This document shows positions 26,418-35,901 of a DNA stretch of 49,482 nucleotides, in pieces. The notes below the pieces were generated by a model. It saw only the letters and a program-made list of their open reading frames with translations. It was not told the origin of the DNA and made no database searches. Made by a program: the position numbers and the translations under genes. Source of the stretch: Immundisolibacterales bacterium (GTDB lineage: Bacteria > Pseudomonadota > Gammaproteobacteria > HK1); contig JAPOPW010000022.1 in assembly GCA_026712715.1 (NCBI GenBank), positions 1 to 49,482 on the forward strand, given 5' to 3'. Position 1 is the first letter of the stretch, and the number at the start of each line of letters is the position of its first letter.

Positions 26418-27413
26418 TCAGATGTCCACGTCCACCCGCCGCACGGATTCGCGCTGGCGCACGAGCAGCCAGATCCCGAAGAAGATGAACACCGAGAAGA
26501 AGATCAGCAGCAGGATGGACGCCGCGGCACCGTAGCTGTACTTGCTGAACACCCACACCTCCTGCCACAGGTAGTAGGCGATGGTCTGGGTGGAGATGCC
26601 GGGGCCGCCGAAGGTGAGCAGCACCACCGGGTCGAACATCTTGAGCGCCTCCATCGACCGGATCACCACCGCGATGATGATGGCGGGCTTGAGGAGGGGA
26701 AGCTGCACCCGCCAGAAGATCTGGGCGGGGCTCGCCCCGAGGACGCGCGCCGCGTTGATGAGCTGCTGCGGCAGGGCGGCGAAGCCGGACAGGAAGATGA
26801 GGAACGTGAGCGAGGTCCACTGCCAGACGTCGGCGAGGATGATCGCCCACTGCGCCGCGAACGGGTTGGACAGCCACCGGATGCGCGGGTCGATGCCGAA
26901 GGGCTCCAGGAACGGCGCGAGGATCTCGTTGAGCGGCCCGCTGTCGACGTAGATCATCGAGAAGTTGTAGCCGACGACGACCGGCACCACCATCATCGGG
27001 GCGAGGAAGATCGTGATGTAGAGCCGCCGTCCCCGGATGTGCCGGTGGAGCAGGTAGGCGAGGACGAAGCCGATCAGGAGCTCGAGGATGACCGCCGCGC
27101 CCGCGAAGTAGAAGGTGCGCCCGAGCGCCATCCAGAACTCGTCCTTGGCAAGGACGCGCCCGTAGTTGAGGAATCCACTGAAGTTCGCCTGCTCGAAGGG
27201 CCGGTTCGCCCGCCAGCGAAGCAGGCTGATGTAGATGGTGAGGATGAACGGGATGATGATGACGAGGATGAAGACCGCCTCGACCGCGATGAACGGGATG
27301 AGACGAAACACCCGTTCCTGGGAGGCCCACGCCGAGAGCCGCCGGCCGAGCGGCAGCCGCCCGCGCGCGGGAGCCGTCGCGTCGACCACCGCCGGGTGAC
27401 CGGGCTCCGCCAT
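26418..27413 (-). CDS. Sugar ABC transporter permease, MalF/UgpA type
   Basis: 331 residues with six predicted helices after a soluble N-terminus of about 45 residues. The EAA motif is INAARVLGASPAQIFWRVQLPLL (split about 237-260). The opening FIAVEAVFILVIIIPFILTIYISL and the closing segment WQEVWVFSKYSYGAAASILLLIFF are typical of the first permease of glycerol-3-phosphate and maltose-type importers. It lies between the receptor gene (stop 27547) and the MalG-type gene. The roughly 130 bases to the receptor gene show no strong hairpin. Confidence 0.9.
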   Translation of the reverse strand: MAEPGHPAVVDATAPARGRLPLGRRLSAWASQERVFRLIPFIAVEAVFILVIIIPFILTIYISLLRWRANRPFEQANFSGFLNYGRVLAKDEFWMALGRTFYFAGAAVILELLIGFVLAYLLHRHIRGRRLYITIFLAPMMVVPVVVGYNFSMIYVDSGPLNEILAPFLEPFGIDPRIRWLSNPFAAQWAIILADVWQWTSLTFLIFLSGFAALPQQLINAARVLGASPAQIFWRVQLPLLKPAIIIAVVIRSMEALKMFDPVVLLTFGGPGISTQTIAYYLWQEVWVFSKYSYGAAASILLLIFFSVFIFFGIWLLVRQRESVRRVDVDI

Positions 27414-27546
27414 CAGGGATCGACTCCTGGTGGCAGGGAAGCCGGTGCGGGCCGAAGACCCGGCCCGCCCGTGCTACCCCTTCCGTCCAATGAGAACATC
27501 CGCCGCGTCCGCACAGGGCCCGGACACGACGCCTCCGGTCGGCCCG

Positions 27547-29016
27547 CTACTCGAACTTGTCGAGGTAGATGCCGCTCTCGACACCGCTTCTCCAGGTCGC
27601 GATCTGGTAGTCCCGGCCGATGTCCTCCGTGACGTCGTTCCACCCCTCCTCGATGAGCGCGGCAGCCTCCTCGGCCGTGATGTTCCCGTTCATCACGCTC
27701 GCAAGGTGCTTGTCGAGGATGTTGAAGTACTCGTAGTTGCCCTCGATGAGCAGCAGCGAGACCGCGTTCTTCGAATTCGCCATCGTGGTGTCGAGGAACT
27801 GCCTGCCGAACCTCGCGATGATGCCCTCGTTGTCCAGGTTGGACTCGCGGAACGGATCCCAGAAACCCTTGGGATGGGCGATGGCCCGGTCGCCCACGCT
27901 CTCGCTCGTGAACCACTGGATGAACCAGTAGGCGAGCTCGGGGTGCGCGCTGTAGGTGTTCACCATGTACCCGGTGCCCGCCGCCTGCGGTGCCCGGCTC
28001 ACCATCTCGCCGCCGCCGACGTCGACCTTGGGGATGGCGCAGGCGCGCTGCTTGCCCTTGATGACGCTGTCCTCGGCGCTGTTCGCGTTCCCCACGATGG
28101 AGGGGAAGGACATGGCCGAGAACGCATTGCCGGTGCGCCAGAAGGGATAGATCTGCGGCGTTCCCCAGCCCTGGACGTCGGGAGGCATGTACTGGACGAT
28201 CGAGGCGAACTGCTTGATGGCCCGGATCCCGTTTGCAGTGTTGATGGTCGGATTCATGTCCGCGTCGAACATGAGCCCGCCGAGATACGCCGGGAAGTGT
28301 CGGTACGAGAAGTTGATCGAGCGATAGGCCACCGCCCCGTAGAGCGGCTTGTCGAACGTCATGCCCCACCGCGTCTCCCCTTCCTTGGTGTGGAACCAGG
28401 AGGCCATCTCCTCCCATTCCGCCATGGTCTCGGGGCAGCCCGGGTCCTTGCCGTACTTCGCCCGATACTCCTCCTTGACGGCCGGGTTCTCGAGAAGGTC
28501 ATCGCGCAGGACGAGAATGATGTGGTCCCCGTCGAGGACCATGTTGTAGAGCTTGCCCTGGTAGTACTGCTGGAAGCTGATCCCGGGGGCGGTCCCGGAG
28601 AAGTCCGGCTGGCCGCGCGCCGCGTACTCGTCAAGCGGAACCACCACCCCCGCGCCGGCCGCGTCGGGCATCGAGTAGGGGAAGTCGTTGAAGATGTCGT
28701 AGACCCCGGTCTTGGCGGTGGCCTCGGCCATCACCTTGGCCGGGATGTCGGTGTACCCGAGCGGGACGTTCTCGATCTCGACCCCGGTGAGCTCCGTCCA
28801 CTCGCGGGTGAAGTCGGGCATCGAGTTCCGGTAGAGCGAGCTCAGCAGCATGGTGAGCTTCGGGTTCTCGAGCCCGTTCTTCTCGATGTACTCCTTGGCG
28901 CCGTTGAGGGCGCGCTCGGCCACCGTGGCCCCCGGAAGGACGTCCGCGGCGAGCGCGGGAATCGAGAGTGCGGCCGCGGCGGCGGCCACCCCCGCATGCA
29001 GGAAACAGCGCTTCAT
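27547..29016 (-). CDS. ABC transporter substrate-binding protein, carbohydrate class (large)
   Basis: Periplasmic receptor of the adjacent importer, 489 residues, longer than the ~430 of typical sugar receptors. The ATG at 29016 follows GAGGAGGTG and starts a signal peptide (MKRCFLHAGVAAAAAALS) cleaved about LAA-DV; there is no lipobox. Fold landmarks: LTMLLSSLYRNSMPDFTREWTELTGVEIENV, VYDIFNDFPYSMPDAAGAGVVVPLDEY, DGDHIILVLRDDLLENP, PETMAEWEEMASWF, and near the end TEDIGRDYQIATWRSGVESG. The length and KNGLENPKL motif resemble receptors of polyol or oligosaccharide importers. No matching hydrolase or kinase lies next to it. Confidence 0.9.
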   Translation of the reverse strand: MKRCFLHAGVAAAAAALSIPALAADVLPGATVAERALNGAKEYIEKNGLENPKLTMLLSSLYRNSMPDFTREWTELTGVEIENVPLGYTDIPAKVMAEATAKTGVYDIFNDFPYSMPDAAGAGVVVPLDEYAARGQPDFSGTAPGISFQQYYQGKLYNMVLDGDHIILVLRDDLLENPAVKEEYRAKYGKDPGCPETMAEWEEMASWFHTKEGETRWGMTFDKPLYGAVAYRSINFSYRHFPAYLGGLMFDADMNPTINTANGIRAIKQFASIVQYMPPDVQGWGTPQIYPFWRTGNAFSAMSFPSIVGNANSAEDSVIKGKQRACAIPKVDVGGGEMVSRAPQAAGTGYMVNTYSAHPELAYWFIQWFTSESVGDRAIAHPKGFWDPFRESNLDNEGIIARFGRQFLDTTMANSKNAVSLLLIEGNYEYFNILDKHLASVMNGNITAEEAAALIEEGWNDVTEDIGRDYQIATWRSGVESGIYLDKFE

Positions 29017-29268
29017 GGTTGCACCTCCTCGGGGCAGCGCCGTCCGCATCGCAGCCTCCGTAACAGGGCGCGGCCCTCGTCGGTTGCGAGGCTGCAGGCG
29101 CCATCGTAGCCCAGATCGTCCGTGCCGGGCGAACGCCGGATCCGCGACGAGGAGACGGGACCCGCGGCAGGTCGCCCCGGCCGCCCCGCTCCCCTGGTCG
29201 CCGATGTTCCGCTCCCCTGGTCGCGGCCGGGTGAAGGAGGTACGCCGGCGAGCGTCCGGCCCGCGTCG

Positions 29269-30774
29269 CTAGTCGGCGACCGGCTCCGGCTTCGCGAGAA
29301 ACCGGCGCAGGAACATGGGAGCGATGAAGCCGGCCACCGCGGCAATCCAGAGCCCGGTCGAGATGCCCGAAGAGAAGAGGTAGGTCCAGTCGCCGTCCGA
29401 GATCACCATTGCGCGGCGCAGGCTGTCCTCCATCTTGTTCCCGAGCAGGATGCCGAGAATGATGGGCACCGTCGGCACCCCGATCTTCCGGAAGATGTAT
29501 CCGAACAGGCCGAACAGGATCATCAGGATGAGGTCGAAGCTGCTCCCGGACAGCGAGTAGATCCCGCCGAACGAGACCATGGTGATCCCGGGCAGCAGGA
29601 TCCAGGGCGGAACGGAGAGGATCCGCACGAAGAACTTCACCATCGGAACGTTCATGACGAGCAGCACGACGTTCGCGATGAGGAGCGCCGCAATCAGTCC
29701 CCAGACGACCTCCGGGCGCTCCTCGAACAGGAGCGGACCGGGGGTGATGTTGAGGGTGAGGAGAAGCGCGAGGAGAACCGCGGTGGTGCCGGAGCCGGGC
29801 ACGCCGAGGGTCAGCATCGGCACCAGCGCCCCGCCCGCCGCCGCGTTGTTGCCGGCCTCCGGTGCCGCGACCCCGCGCGGGTTGCCGGTGCCGAACGAGT
29901 CGCGGTCGCGGCCGATCGACTTCTCGGCCATGTAGGCGAGGAAGCTGCCGAGCGACGCCCCCGCCCCCGGCAGCACCCCGGCGACGAAGCCGATCGCGGT
30001 CGAGCGGAGCATCGTGAAGAAGCTGTTCACGATGTCGCGCACGGGAATCGTGATCCGCTCGAGACGCACGCCGATTGCGGAGTTCTTCCCGTGGCTCTCG
30101 ATGAAGATGAAGACCTCCGACACCGCGAACAGCCCGACGATCGCGACGAGGAAGTCGACTCCGTCCATCAGGTGCATCTCGCCGAAGGTGAGACGCGGGA
30201 GACCGGTCTGGTTGTCGAGGCCGATCATCGCGATCCCGAGCCCGATGACGGCCGCGAGCGCGGACTTTGCCTGGTTCCGGGAGGCAAGCCCGCCGAGGGT
30301 GCAGAACGCGAGGAGATAGAGCGCGAAGTACTCGGCCGGCCCGAAGAGATACGCGATGCGGGCGAGGATCGGCGCGAGCAGCATGAGGGCGATGGTCGCG
30401 AGCAGGGCCCCGACGAAGGAGGCGACCCCGGACAGCACCAGCGCGTCGCCGGCGCGTCCCTGCTTCGCCATCGGATAACCGTCGAGGGTGGTCATCAGCG
30501 CCGGCTCGTCGCCCGGGATGTTGAGCAGGATCGACGAGATGCGGCCTCCGTACATCGCCCCGAAGTAGACGGAGGTCATGAAGACCAGGGCTTCGGTGGC
30601 GTCGAGTCCGAGCGAGAAGGCGAGGGGGATGAGGATCGCGACCCCGTTGGAAGGGCCGAGACCGGGGAGCGAGCCGATGACGGTGCCGAGGAAGCACCCG
30701 CCAATCGCGAGCGCCATGGTGGTGATGGTCAGGGCGACCGCGAATCCTTGCGCGAGATTGGCGAAGAGCTCCAT
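29269..30774 (-). CDS. tctA: Tripartite tricarboxylate transporter, large permease
   Basis: TctA family, 501 residues (usual length), about twelve helices. Landmarks are GCFLGTVIGSLPGLGPSNGVAILIPLAFSLGLDATEALVFMTSVYFGAMYGGRISSIL (split 27-84), the repeat GFVAGVLPGAGASLGSFLAYMAEK in the second half, GVAAPEAGNNAAAGGALVPMLTLGVPGSGTTAVLL and LGILLGNKMEDSLRRAM. The paired PGLGPSNG and PGAGAS loops are the family signature. It follows TctB by about 20 bases and completes the TctC-B-A order. The following ABC receptor gene is about 250 bases further on and may have its own promoter. Confidence 0.95.
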   Translation of the reverse strand: MELFANLAQGFAVALTITTMALAIGGCFLGTVIGSLPGLGPSNGVAILIPLAFSLGLDATEALVFMTSVYFGAMYGGRISSILLNIPGDEPALMTTLDGYPMAKQGRAGDALVLSGVASFVGALLATIALMLLAPILARIAYLFGPAEYFALYLLAFCTLGGLASRNQAKSALAAVIGLGIAMIGLDNQTGLPRLTFGEMHLMDGVDFLVAIVGLFAVSEVFIFIESHGKNSAIGVRLERITIPVRDIVNSFFTMLRSTAIGFVAGVLPGAGASLGSFLAYMAEKSIGRDRDSFGTGNPRGVAAPEAGNNAAAGGALVPMLTLGVPGSGTTAVLLALLLTLNITPGPLLFEERPEVVWGLIAALLIANVVLLVMNVPMVKFFVRILSVPPWILLPGITMVSFGGIYSLSGSSFDLILMILFGLFGYIFRKIGVPTVPIILGILLGNKMEDSLRRAMVISDGDWTYLFSSGISTGLWIAAVAGFIAPMFLRRFLAKPEPVAD

Positions 30775-30795
30775 GCGCGGGCGGCCGTCTTTGGG

Positions 30796-31236
30796 TCAGC
30801 CGGTCAGGAGCCGGCCGAACGGGGCGAGACCGAGACCGAGACCGAACTTGAAGATGGCGAAGAGGCCGATGGAGAGCCCGAGACCCGAGGCGATCGCGGC
30901 GACCGGTCGCGGATCGATGAGGTAGCTGAGCGCGGCGGACGCGACTGCGGCCGGGATCAGGAAGCCGACCGGTCGCAGGGTCACCGCGAACCCGTACATC
31001 ACGACCAGGGCGAGGGCGATGCGACCGAAGGTGGAAAGCGAGGGCCAGGCGGGATCGTCGTCCGGGCGGAGCGCGATGACGAGTCCGCACACGACGGCAA
31101 TCGCGCCGACGATATAGGGAAAGGTGCGGGATCCGACCGGGTCGGAGAGGAAGCCGCTCTCGATCTGCGTCGCGCTCGCCACATAGGCGAGCGCGACGCA
31201 GACGACTCCGAGACCGAATATCCGGTCGGTCTTCAC
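30796..31236 (-). CDS. tctB: Tripartite tricarboxylate transporter, small permease
   Basis: TctB family, 146 residues with four helices: residues about 5-25, 35-55, 75-98 and 112-140. The start is a GTG whose G overlaps the last base of the TctC stop (TAGTG), indicating translational coupling. The opening RIFGLGVVCVALAYVASATQIE is typical of TctB. It pairs with TctA in the membrane. As usual for the family, the primary sequence is poorly conserved and says nothing about substrate. Confidence 0.9.
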   Translation of the reverse strand: MKTDRIFGLGVVCVALAYVASATQIESGFLSDPVGSRTFPYIVGAIAVVCGLVIALRPDDDPAWPSLSTFGRIALALVVMYGFAVTLRPVGFLIPAAVASAALSYLIDPRPVAAIASGLGLSIGLFAIFKFGLGLGLAPFGRLLTG

Positions 31237-32207
31237 TACTTGATGACGCCGATCTCACGCGAGAGGGTTTCGATCTCTCCGATCACGCCACCGAGCCAGG
31301 TCTCGAACCCGTCCCCGACCAGGGTGAACGGCGCGAGACCGTTGGCCACCATCGCCTCCGCCCACTCCGGGGATGCGGCAACCTTGGCGAGCGCGTCGGA
31401 CCACTTCGCGTGATCGTCCGCGGAGATCCCCTTCGGCACGTAGAGGCCGCGCCAGTTCACCGAGACGATGTCGACTCCCTGTTCCCTGGCGGTCGGGATC
31501 TGCTCGAACCCGGGAACGCGCTCCTCGGTGAACACCGCGATCACCCGGATGTCGCCGGCCTTGAGGAACCCCACGACCTCGGACATGTCGCCGGTCATCG
31601 CCTGGGTGTGTCCGCCGATGGTCTGGGTGATCGCGTCCGCGCCCCCGTCGACGCCGATGTACTTGACCCGGGTGATGTCGGTGAACCCGACCCTCCCGAG
31701 CGCCATCAGCACCTTGAGGTGGTCGAAGCCGCCCGCCGCCGAACCGCCCGCGAACGTGACGGACGAGGGATCGGCCTTGACCGCGTCGAGGAGGTCGCCG
31801 AGCGACTGGAACGGCGAGTCGGCCGCCACCGCGATGATGCCGGGGTCCGCCCCGATCGCGCCGAGAAACCGCACCTGGTCCGCCGTGTGCCCGGCGTAGG
31901 CGTTCTGGGCAAGGCGCGTCGCGGTCGCGGACGATGCGGCCACGATCAGCTCGCCGTCGTCGTTGCGCTCATTCACGACGTGGCTGTAGGCGAGGCCCCC
32001 GCCGCCGCCGGCCATGTTGGTCACCTGGATCGGCTTGTCGACGGCGCCGATGTCGAACATGATCTTGCCGATCGTCCGGCAGGTGAAGTCCCAACCCCCA
32101 CCCGGATTGGCCGGTGCGATGCACTCGGCCGCGAACGCCGGACCGGTGACCACCAGCCCGACGGACATCGCGCCACCGAGCAGACAAGTACGAATTCCTG
32201 ATTTCAT
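31236..32207 (-). CDS. tctC: Tripartite tricarboxylate transporter substrate-binding protein
   Basis: Periplasmic receptor (TctC/Bug family), 323 residues. The ATG at 32207 has GGAGGAAG just upstream and gives a normal signal peptide (MKSGIRTCLLGGAMSVGLVV, cleaved about AFA-AE). The two cysteines in ECIAPANPGGGWDFTC could form the disulfide seen in TctC members that bind tri- and dicarboxylates. The Bug-family loop VTNMAGGGGGLAYSHV and NWRGLYVPKGISADD are present. It starts the TctCBA run, about 180 bases after the enolase-superfamily gene, so import and dehydration of a hydroxy-polycarboxylate or sugar acid may be linked. Confidence 0.93.
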   Translation of the reverse strand: MKSGIRTCLLGGAMSVGLVVTGPAFAAECIAPANPGGGWDFTCRTIGKIMFDIGAVDKPIQVTNMAGGGGGLAYSHVVNERNDDGELIVAASSATATRLAQNAYAGHTADQVRFLGAIGADPGIIAVAADSPFQSLGDLLDAVKADPSSVTFAGGSAAGGFDHLKVLMALGRVGFTDITRVKYIGVDGGADAITQTIGGHTQAMTGDMSEVVGFLKAGDIRVIAVFTEERVPGFEQIPTAREQGVDIVSVNWRGLYVPKGISADDHAKWSDALAKVAASPEWAEAMVANGLAPFTLVGDGFETWLGGVIGEIETLSREIGVIK

Positions 32208-32388
32208 TTCTTCCTCCGACCGCATTGGGTCCCTGGATTCGTTCACGAAATGACCCGACCACCCCCAGGACGATCGGGCCGCTCCAACCGAGCCGGCCCC
32301 CCGGCACAAGAGCCGCCCGGGCGCTCGGCGGCCGAAGTATATTGGCTCGCGGCTTCTCCGGATCGTCGGCGAGGAAGCAGAGCGAATG

Positions 32389-33588
32389 TCAGAGCCGGCT
32401 CACCGTGACGTGCGCATCCTTGCGCCGCTCGAGCTCGGGCAGGAGATCGGTGCCGAGACCCGGTCCCTCGGGGGGCAGGATCCAGCCGTTCTCGATGACC
32501 GGGGTCGCGGTCACGAGCTCCCGGTACCAGCCGGTGTAGAAGGAGCGCACGGACTCCTGCACGAGCGCGTTCGGCACGCTGAGGGAGAGGTGCACACAGG
32601 CCATGAACGCGACCGGACCGGAGCAGTCGTGCGGAGCGACCGGGCGGTGGTAGGTGTCCGCGAGGGCCGCGATCTTCCGCGCCTCGGTAAGGCCGCCGCA
32701 CCACGAGATGTCGGGCATCACGATGCCGCACGCTCCGGTCTCGAGGAGGTCGCGGAACTCCCACTTCCCCCCGAGGGTCTCGCTCACGCAGATCGGCACC
32801 CGGGTCTTCGAGGCATAGTCCGACAGGGCGGCGAGGCTGTCCATCCGGATCGGATCCTCGTACCAGAAGGGGTCGAAGGGCTCCAGTGCGGCCGCGATCC
32901 GCACCGCCGCCGGGTGCCGCCAGAGCGAATGCAGCTCCACCATGACATCCATCCGGTCCCCCACCGCGCGGCGGATCTTCCGGAACGGCTCGAGCGCCCG
33001 GTCGAGGTCGCGCCCGGAGATGTAGTAGCCGTCCGACGCGACCGCGGCGTGGTCGAACGGCCAGATCTTCATTCCCGTGATGCCCTGGTCGAGCAGGCTG
33101 TGCGCGAGCTCGTCGGCCCGGTGGAGAAAGGCGTCGAGGTCCTCGTACGGGCCTTGCGCCTCTCCCTCGAGACCCCAGTCGTCCGTGCCCCAGTCGGGAC
33201 GGCTGCGCACGTACCGGTACCCCGCGCAGGTGTTGTAGGTGCGGATCCGCTCGCGGCTGAGCCCTCCCAGCAACTGGTACACGGGCTGCCCGGTCGCCTT
33301 GCCGAAGAGGTCCCAGAGCGCGATGTCCACCGCGGAACGGCCCCGCGCCTCGACTCCGGTCCCGGCGAACCCGACGTAGGGGGTGAGGTCCCGGCCGATC
33401 CGCTCGATGGCGAAGGGGTCGCGGCCGAGCACCGTCAGCGCCGCCGACTCGTGGAGATACGCCTCGACGGCCCGGGCGCCGAAGAACGTCTCGCCGAGCC
33501 CGGATATTCCTTCGTCGGTGTGCACCCGAACCCACAGCACGTTGGGAAACTCGTCGAGCCGCACCGTCTCGAGGGCCGTGATCTTCAT
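32389..33588 (-). CDS. Enolase-superfamily sugar-acid dehydratase/racemase (mandelate racemase group)
   Basis: Cytosolic Mg-dependent enzyme that takes a proton from the alpha carbon of a carboxylate, 399 residues. The ATG at 33588 begins MKITALETVRLDEFPNVLWV. Visible active-site residues: K174 in GMKIWPFD, metal ligands E218 (MVELHS), E244 (WYEDP) and E270 (VSETLGG), and the D293-H320 dyad (MPDISWCGG and APHDCSGP). A complete dyad together with a K-x-W motif on the other face fits acid-sugar dehydratases better than cycloisomerases. Best guess is an aldonate or tartrate-like dehydratase. It leads the minus-strand block that continues into TctCBA. It is divergent from the beta-barrel gene, starts 102 bases apart. 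Confidence 0.9.
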   Translation of the reverse strand: MKITALETVRLDEFPNVLWVRVHTDEGISGLGETFFGARAVEAYLHESAALTVLGRDPFAIERIGRDLTPYVGFAGTGVEARGRSAVDIALWDLFGKATGQPVYQLLGGLSRERIRTYNTCAGYRYVRSRPDWGTDDWGLEGEAQGPYEDLDAFLHRADELAHSLLDQGITGMKIWPFDHAAVASDGYYISGRDLDRALEPFRKIRRAVGDRMDVMVELHSLWRHPAAVRIAAALEPFDPFWYEDPIRMDSLAALSDYASKTRVPICVSETLGGKWEFRDLLETGACGIVMPDISWCGGLTEARKIAALADTYHRPVAPHDCSGPVAFMACVHLSLSVPNALVQESVRSFYTGWYRELVTATPVIENGWILPPEGPGLGTDLLPELERRKDAHVTVSRL

Positions 33589-33690
33589 CTCGCGTGTCCT
33601 TCCTTCCAGCCAGGGGGCAACTTCCGCTATTGTGCAGCTCGAACGCATCCACCATCACGGCATCGACGGTCCCAACCGGGAGGAGTCCCA

Positions 33691-34521
33691 GTGTCCCCGT
33701 TTCACTCGTCGAGCCTGCGCTCGCTGTTGCACGCGGTGACCGCCGCGACCGTTTCGTTCATGTTATCCGCAACGGCGGCAGCAGCCGACACGGGCACGGC
33801 GGCGGCGGATTCACGGGACTACTACCTCCGCGCGGGGGTGACGCTCGAACGGTCGCGGGACGTCCGGTTCCTGGATCGGGACTGCTCGAGCGAGACCCCG
33901 GCTGCACTCTACGGCTGCGGGGACGGTCCGGACGGCACACCCTTGCAGTCGCGTGGCGGCTTCGACACGATGCCGGGATTCGAGCTCGGATTGGGATTTC
34001 GCGCGTCCCCTCTCCTGCGCCTCGAAGCGGGGCTTGCGTACCGCCCGACCTTCTCGTTCCAGGGAGAAGCCAACTTCTTGGAGCGCGGCCGAAGGCAGGA
34101 GGTGTCGGTCGACGCTTCATCGATTTCCGCAATGCTTGCCGCCTACCTGGACCTTCCCGGACTCGGAATGCCACGCCTTGGCCCGTTCAGCCCGTTTGTC
34201 GGAGGCGGCATCGGAGTCTCGCGCATCGAGACCGACGAGACGCACATGGAGTTTCCGAGGACTCGGACCATCGTGCCGGGCGGGCACCGAACCGACTTCG
34301 CCTGGATGCTGGTCGCGGGACTCGCAGTGTCCGCGGGCGAACGAACGACACTGGAGCTCGCCTGGCGGTACGCGGATTTCGGCACCGTGGAGACCGGTCG
34401 AGGCACGGGACGCGTCGTCTGGCGGGACGCGAGCCGCGAGCCGCTACCGCTCGATCTGGCGGAGACGCGCGCGAGCCTCGCGAGCCACGGGCTGCACCTG
34501 TCCTTGCGCTACGCGTTCTGA
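33691..34521 (+). CDS. Outer-membrane beta-barrel protein, OmpA/opacity-like
   Basis: 276 residues from a GTG with GGGAGGAG seven bases upstream. A signal peptide (MSPFHSSSLRSLLHAVTAA, then hydrophobic, cleaved about AAA-DT) leads to alternating strands: YYLRAGVTLER, GFELGLGFRASPLLRLEAGLAYRP, ISAMLAAYLDLP, PFVGGGIGVSRIE, FAWMLVAGLAVSAGERTTLELAWRYADF and a C-terminal strand LHLSLRYAF. The final Phe is the usual outer-membrane insertion signal. Predicted as an eight-strand barrel of the opacity/OmpA-like class. Two cysteines (about 57 and 66) may pair. Function unknown: structural, adhesive or porin-like. Confidence 0.85.
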   Translation: MSPFHSSSLRSLLHAVTAATVSFMLSATAAAADTGTAAADSRDYYLRAGVTLERSRDVRFLDRDCSSETPAALYGCGDGPDGTPLQSRGGFDTMPGFELGLGFRASPLLRLEAGLAYRPTFSFQGEANFLERGRRQEVSVDASSISAMLAAYLDLPGLGMPRLGPFSPFVGGGIGVSRIETDETHMEFPRTRTIVPGGHRTDFAWMLVAGLAVSAGERTTLELAWRYADFGTVETGRGTGRVVWRDASREPLPLDLAETRASLASHGLHLSLRYAF

Positions 34522-34878
34522 GGGAGCCATCCCGGCCCCGACCCAATCCGGCTCCGCCCGGCGGACGGACGACGTCCCGCATTACGGCGCCTTCTCCTCC
34601 CGGGATCCGCGTCTTGCCAGGAGAAGCCGCCCGCGCCGGGCCACGGCCGCTTCGCGGTCGCGGGCTGCCTCTTCCAGGTCGCGGTAGAGGCGCACACCCC
34701 TCAGGTCGAGGGGTGGCAGGACCCTAGACCATCCACCCCAGAGCGAGCGGAGGCGCCGCGCACGTTCCGGTCCCGGTGGAAAGGGGTGCGACCGGCGGCA
34801 GGACCTCCACCCGGCGGTACCGTTGCACGGGCACGTCACTCGTCCTCGAGACCGAAGGTACGCCGCAGGGCCGCGGGC
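34522..34878. other. Intergenic region between convergent genes, with hairpin
   Basis: 357 bases between convergent genes. A stem-loop at 34695-34715 has arm CACCCCTC and a five-base loop and may terminate transcription in either direction. A short minus-strand frame (34582-34839) has no ribosome site or domain and is not called. Confidence 0.45.
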
Positions 34879-35724
34879 TCAGGCGAGAAGGGTCAGCCTG
34901 GTGACCTGCTCGGGGGGGAGCTCGGCGAGGTATAGGTTGCCGGCCCGATCGCCCCAGAGTCCGTGCGCACCGTTGATCGCTCCCCGGCACCGTCCGGCGA
35001 GCTCGCCCGCGGGATCGAGCATGCTGATCCGCGGGATCTGGTCCGTCACGAAGATGAAGTCCCGATCGTCCACGTAGATCTTCATCGGGTGGTAGAAATC
35101 GCCCCATTCGGCGATTTGCGTCCCCGCGCGATCGAAGACCTGAAGCCGGTCGTTCTCGCGGTCGCAGACAAGGACGCGTTCCATTCGATCCACCCAGACA
35201 CAGTGCGGGGTGGTGAACTCTCCGGAGCCCGCTCCTCGCCCGCCCCACGTCTGCCGAAGCGCCCCGTCCGCCGAGAACCGGTGCACGGCCGAGTTTCCGT
35301 ATCCGTCGGAGACGTAGACCTCGCCGTCCGGCGCCATCGAAGCCGCCGTCGGGTGATTGAACGGGGCCTGCCAGCGGGGCGCGTGGCGCTCGCCGAGCGC
35401 GAACCGGAGCCTGCCGTCCGTTCCGAAGGCGAGGATCTGATGCGCGTCCCGATCCGCGAGCAGGATCTGGTCGTCCGCGTCGATCGACAGGTAGTGGACG
35501 TCCGCAATCGCACCCTTGCCCCACGACCGGACGAATGCGCCGGTGGGGTCGAATACGAGCACCGGCGATTCCGTACCGCGCTGCCCGACATGGACGAAGC
35601 CCCCGGAATCGACGACGAGGTCGCTGACGAATCCGAGGGGCTCTTGCTCGGACGGCCTGCACCAGCGCCGTTCGACCCGATAGCGGCGCTCGCCGAGGGC
35701 AACGACGAGAGGTTCTTCAGGCAT
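34879..35724 (-). CDS. NHL-repeat six-bladed beta-propeller protein
   Basis: 281 residues, no signal peptide. Repeats of the form L-x-V-F-D-x-x-G-x-x-x-x-x-W are spaced 40-50 residues apart: VLVFDPTGAFVRSWG, ILAFGTDGRLRFALG, VHRFSADGALRQTWG and LQVFDRAGTQIAEWG. Each is preceded by a D-G-x-V/I-Y-V-x-D strand (DGEVYVSDGYGN, RVLVCDRENDRL). The resemblance is to the lyase domain of peptidylglycine amidating enzyme and to NHL sensor domains, but the catalytic metal site cannot be confirmed. It follows the CoA-transferase by 177 bases on the same strand. Role unknown; a lactonase-like or scaffold role is possible. Confidence 0.83.
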   Translation of the reverse strand: MPEEPLVVALGERRYRVERRWCRPSEQEPLGFVSDLVVDSGGFVHVGQRGTESPVLVFDPTGAFVRSWGKGAIADVHYLSIDADDQILLADRDAHQILAFGTDGRLRFALGERHAPRWQAPFNHPTAASMAPDGEVYVSDGYGNSAVHRFSADGALRQTWGGRGAGSGEFTTPHCVWVDRMERVLVCDRENDRLQVFDRAGTQIAEWGDFYHPMKIYVDDRDFIFVTDQIPRISMLDPAGELAGRCRGAINGAHGLWGDRAGNLYLAELPPEQVTRLTLLA

Positions 35725-35901
35725 CGTTGTCTCCTACGGTCGCATCGACCGGCAACCCTTCCCCGGCCGCCGTACTTCGATGAGTGGAGGGGAAGCCTCC
35801 CGCCTGCCCCTTCCCCCGCGAAAGCGAAGCGGGCAATCGCCCGGGTAGACCAGCCGGGCCGACGGAGAGGCGTTTCGCGTCCATACGACCCATGGCGCGG
35901 C

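Noticed and set aside
28631..31258. Long minus-strand frame across the ABC receptor and TctA genes
   Set aside because: It runs out of frame through well-supported genes and yields Arg/Pro-rich nonsense.
34582..34839. 85-residue minus-strand frame between the beta-barrel and NHL genes
   Set aside because: No ribosome site or domain, and a terminator-like hairpin lies inside it.
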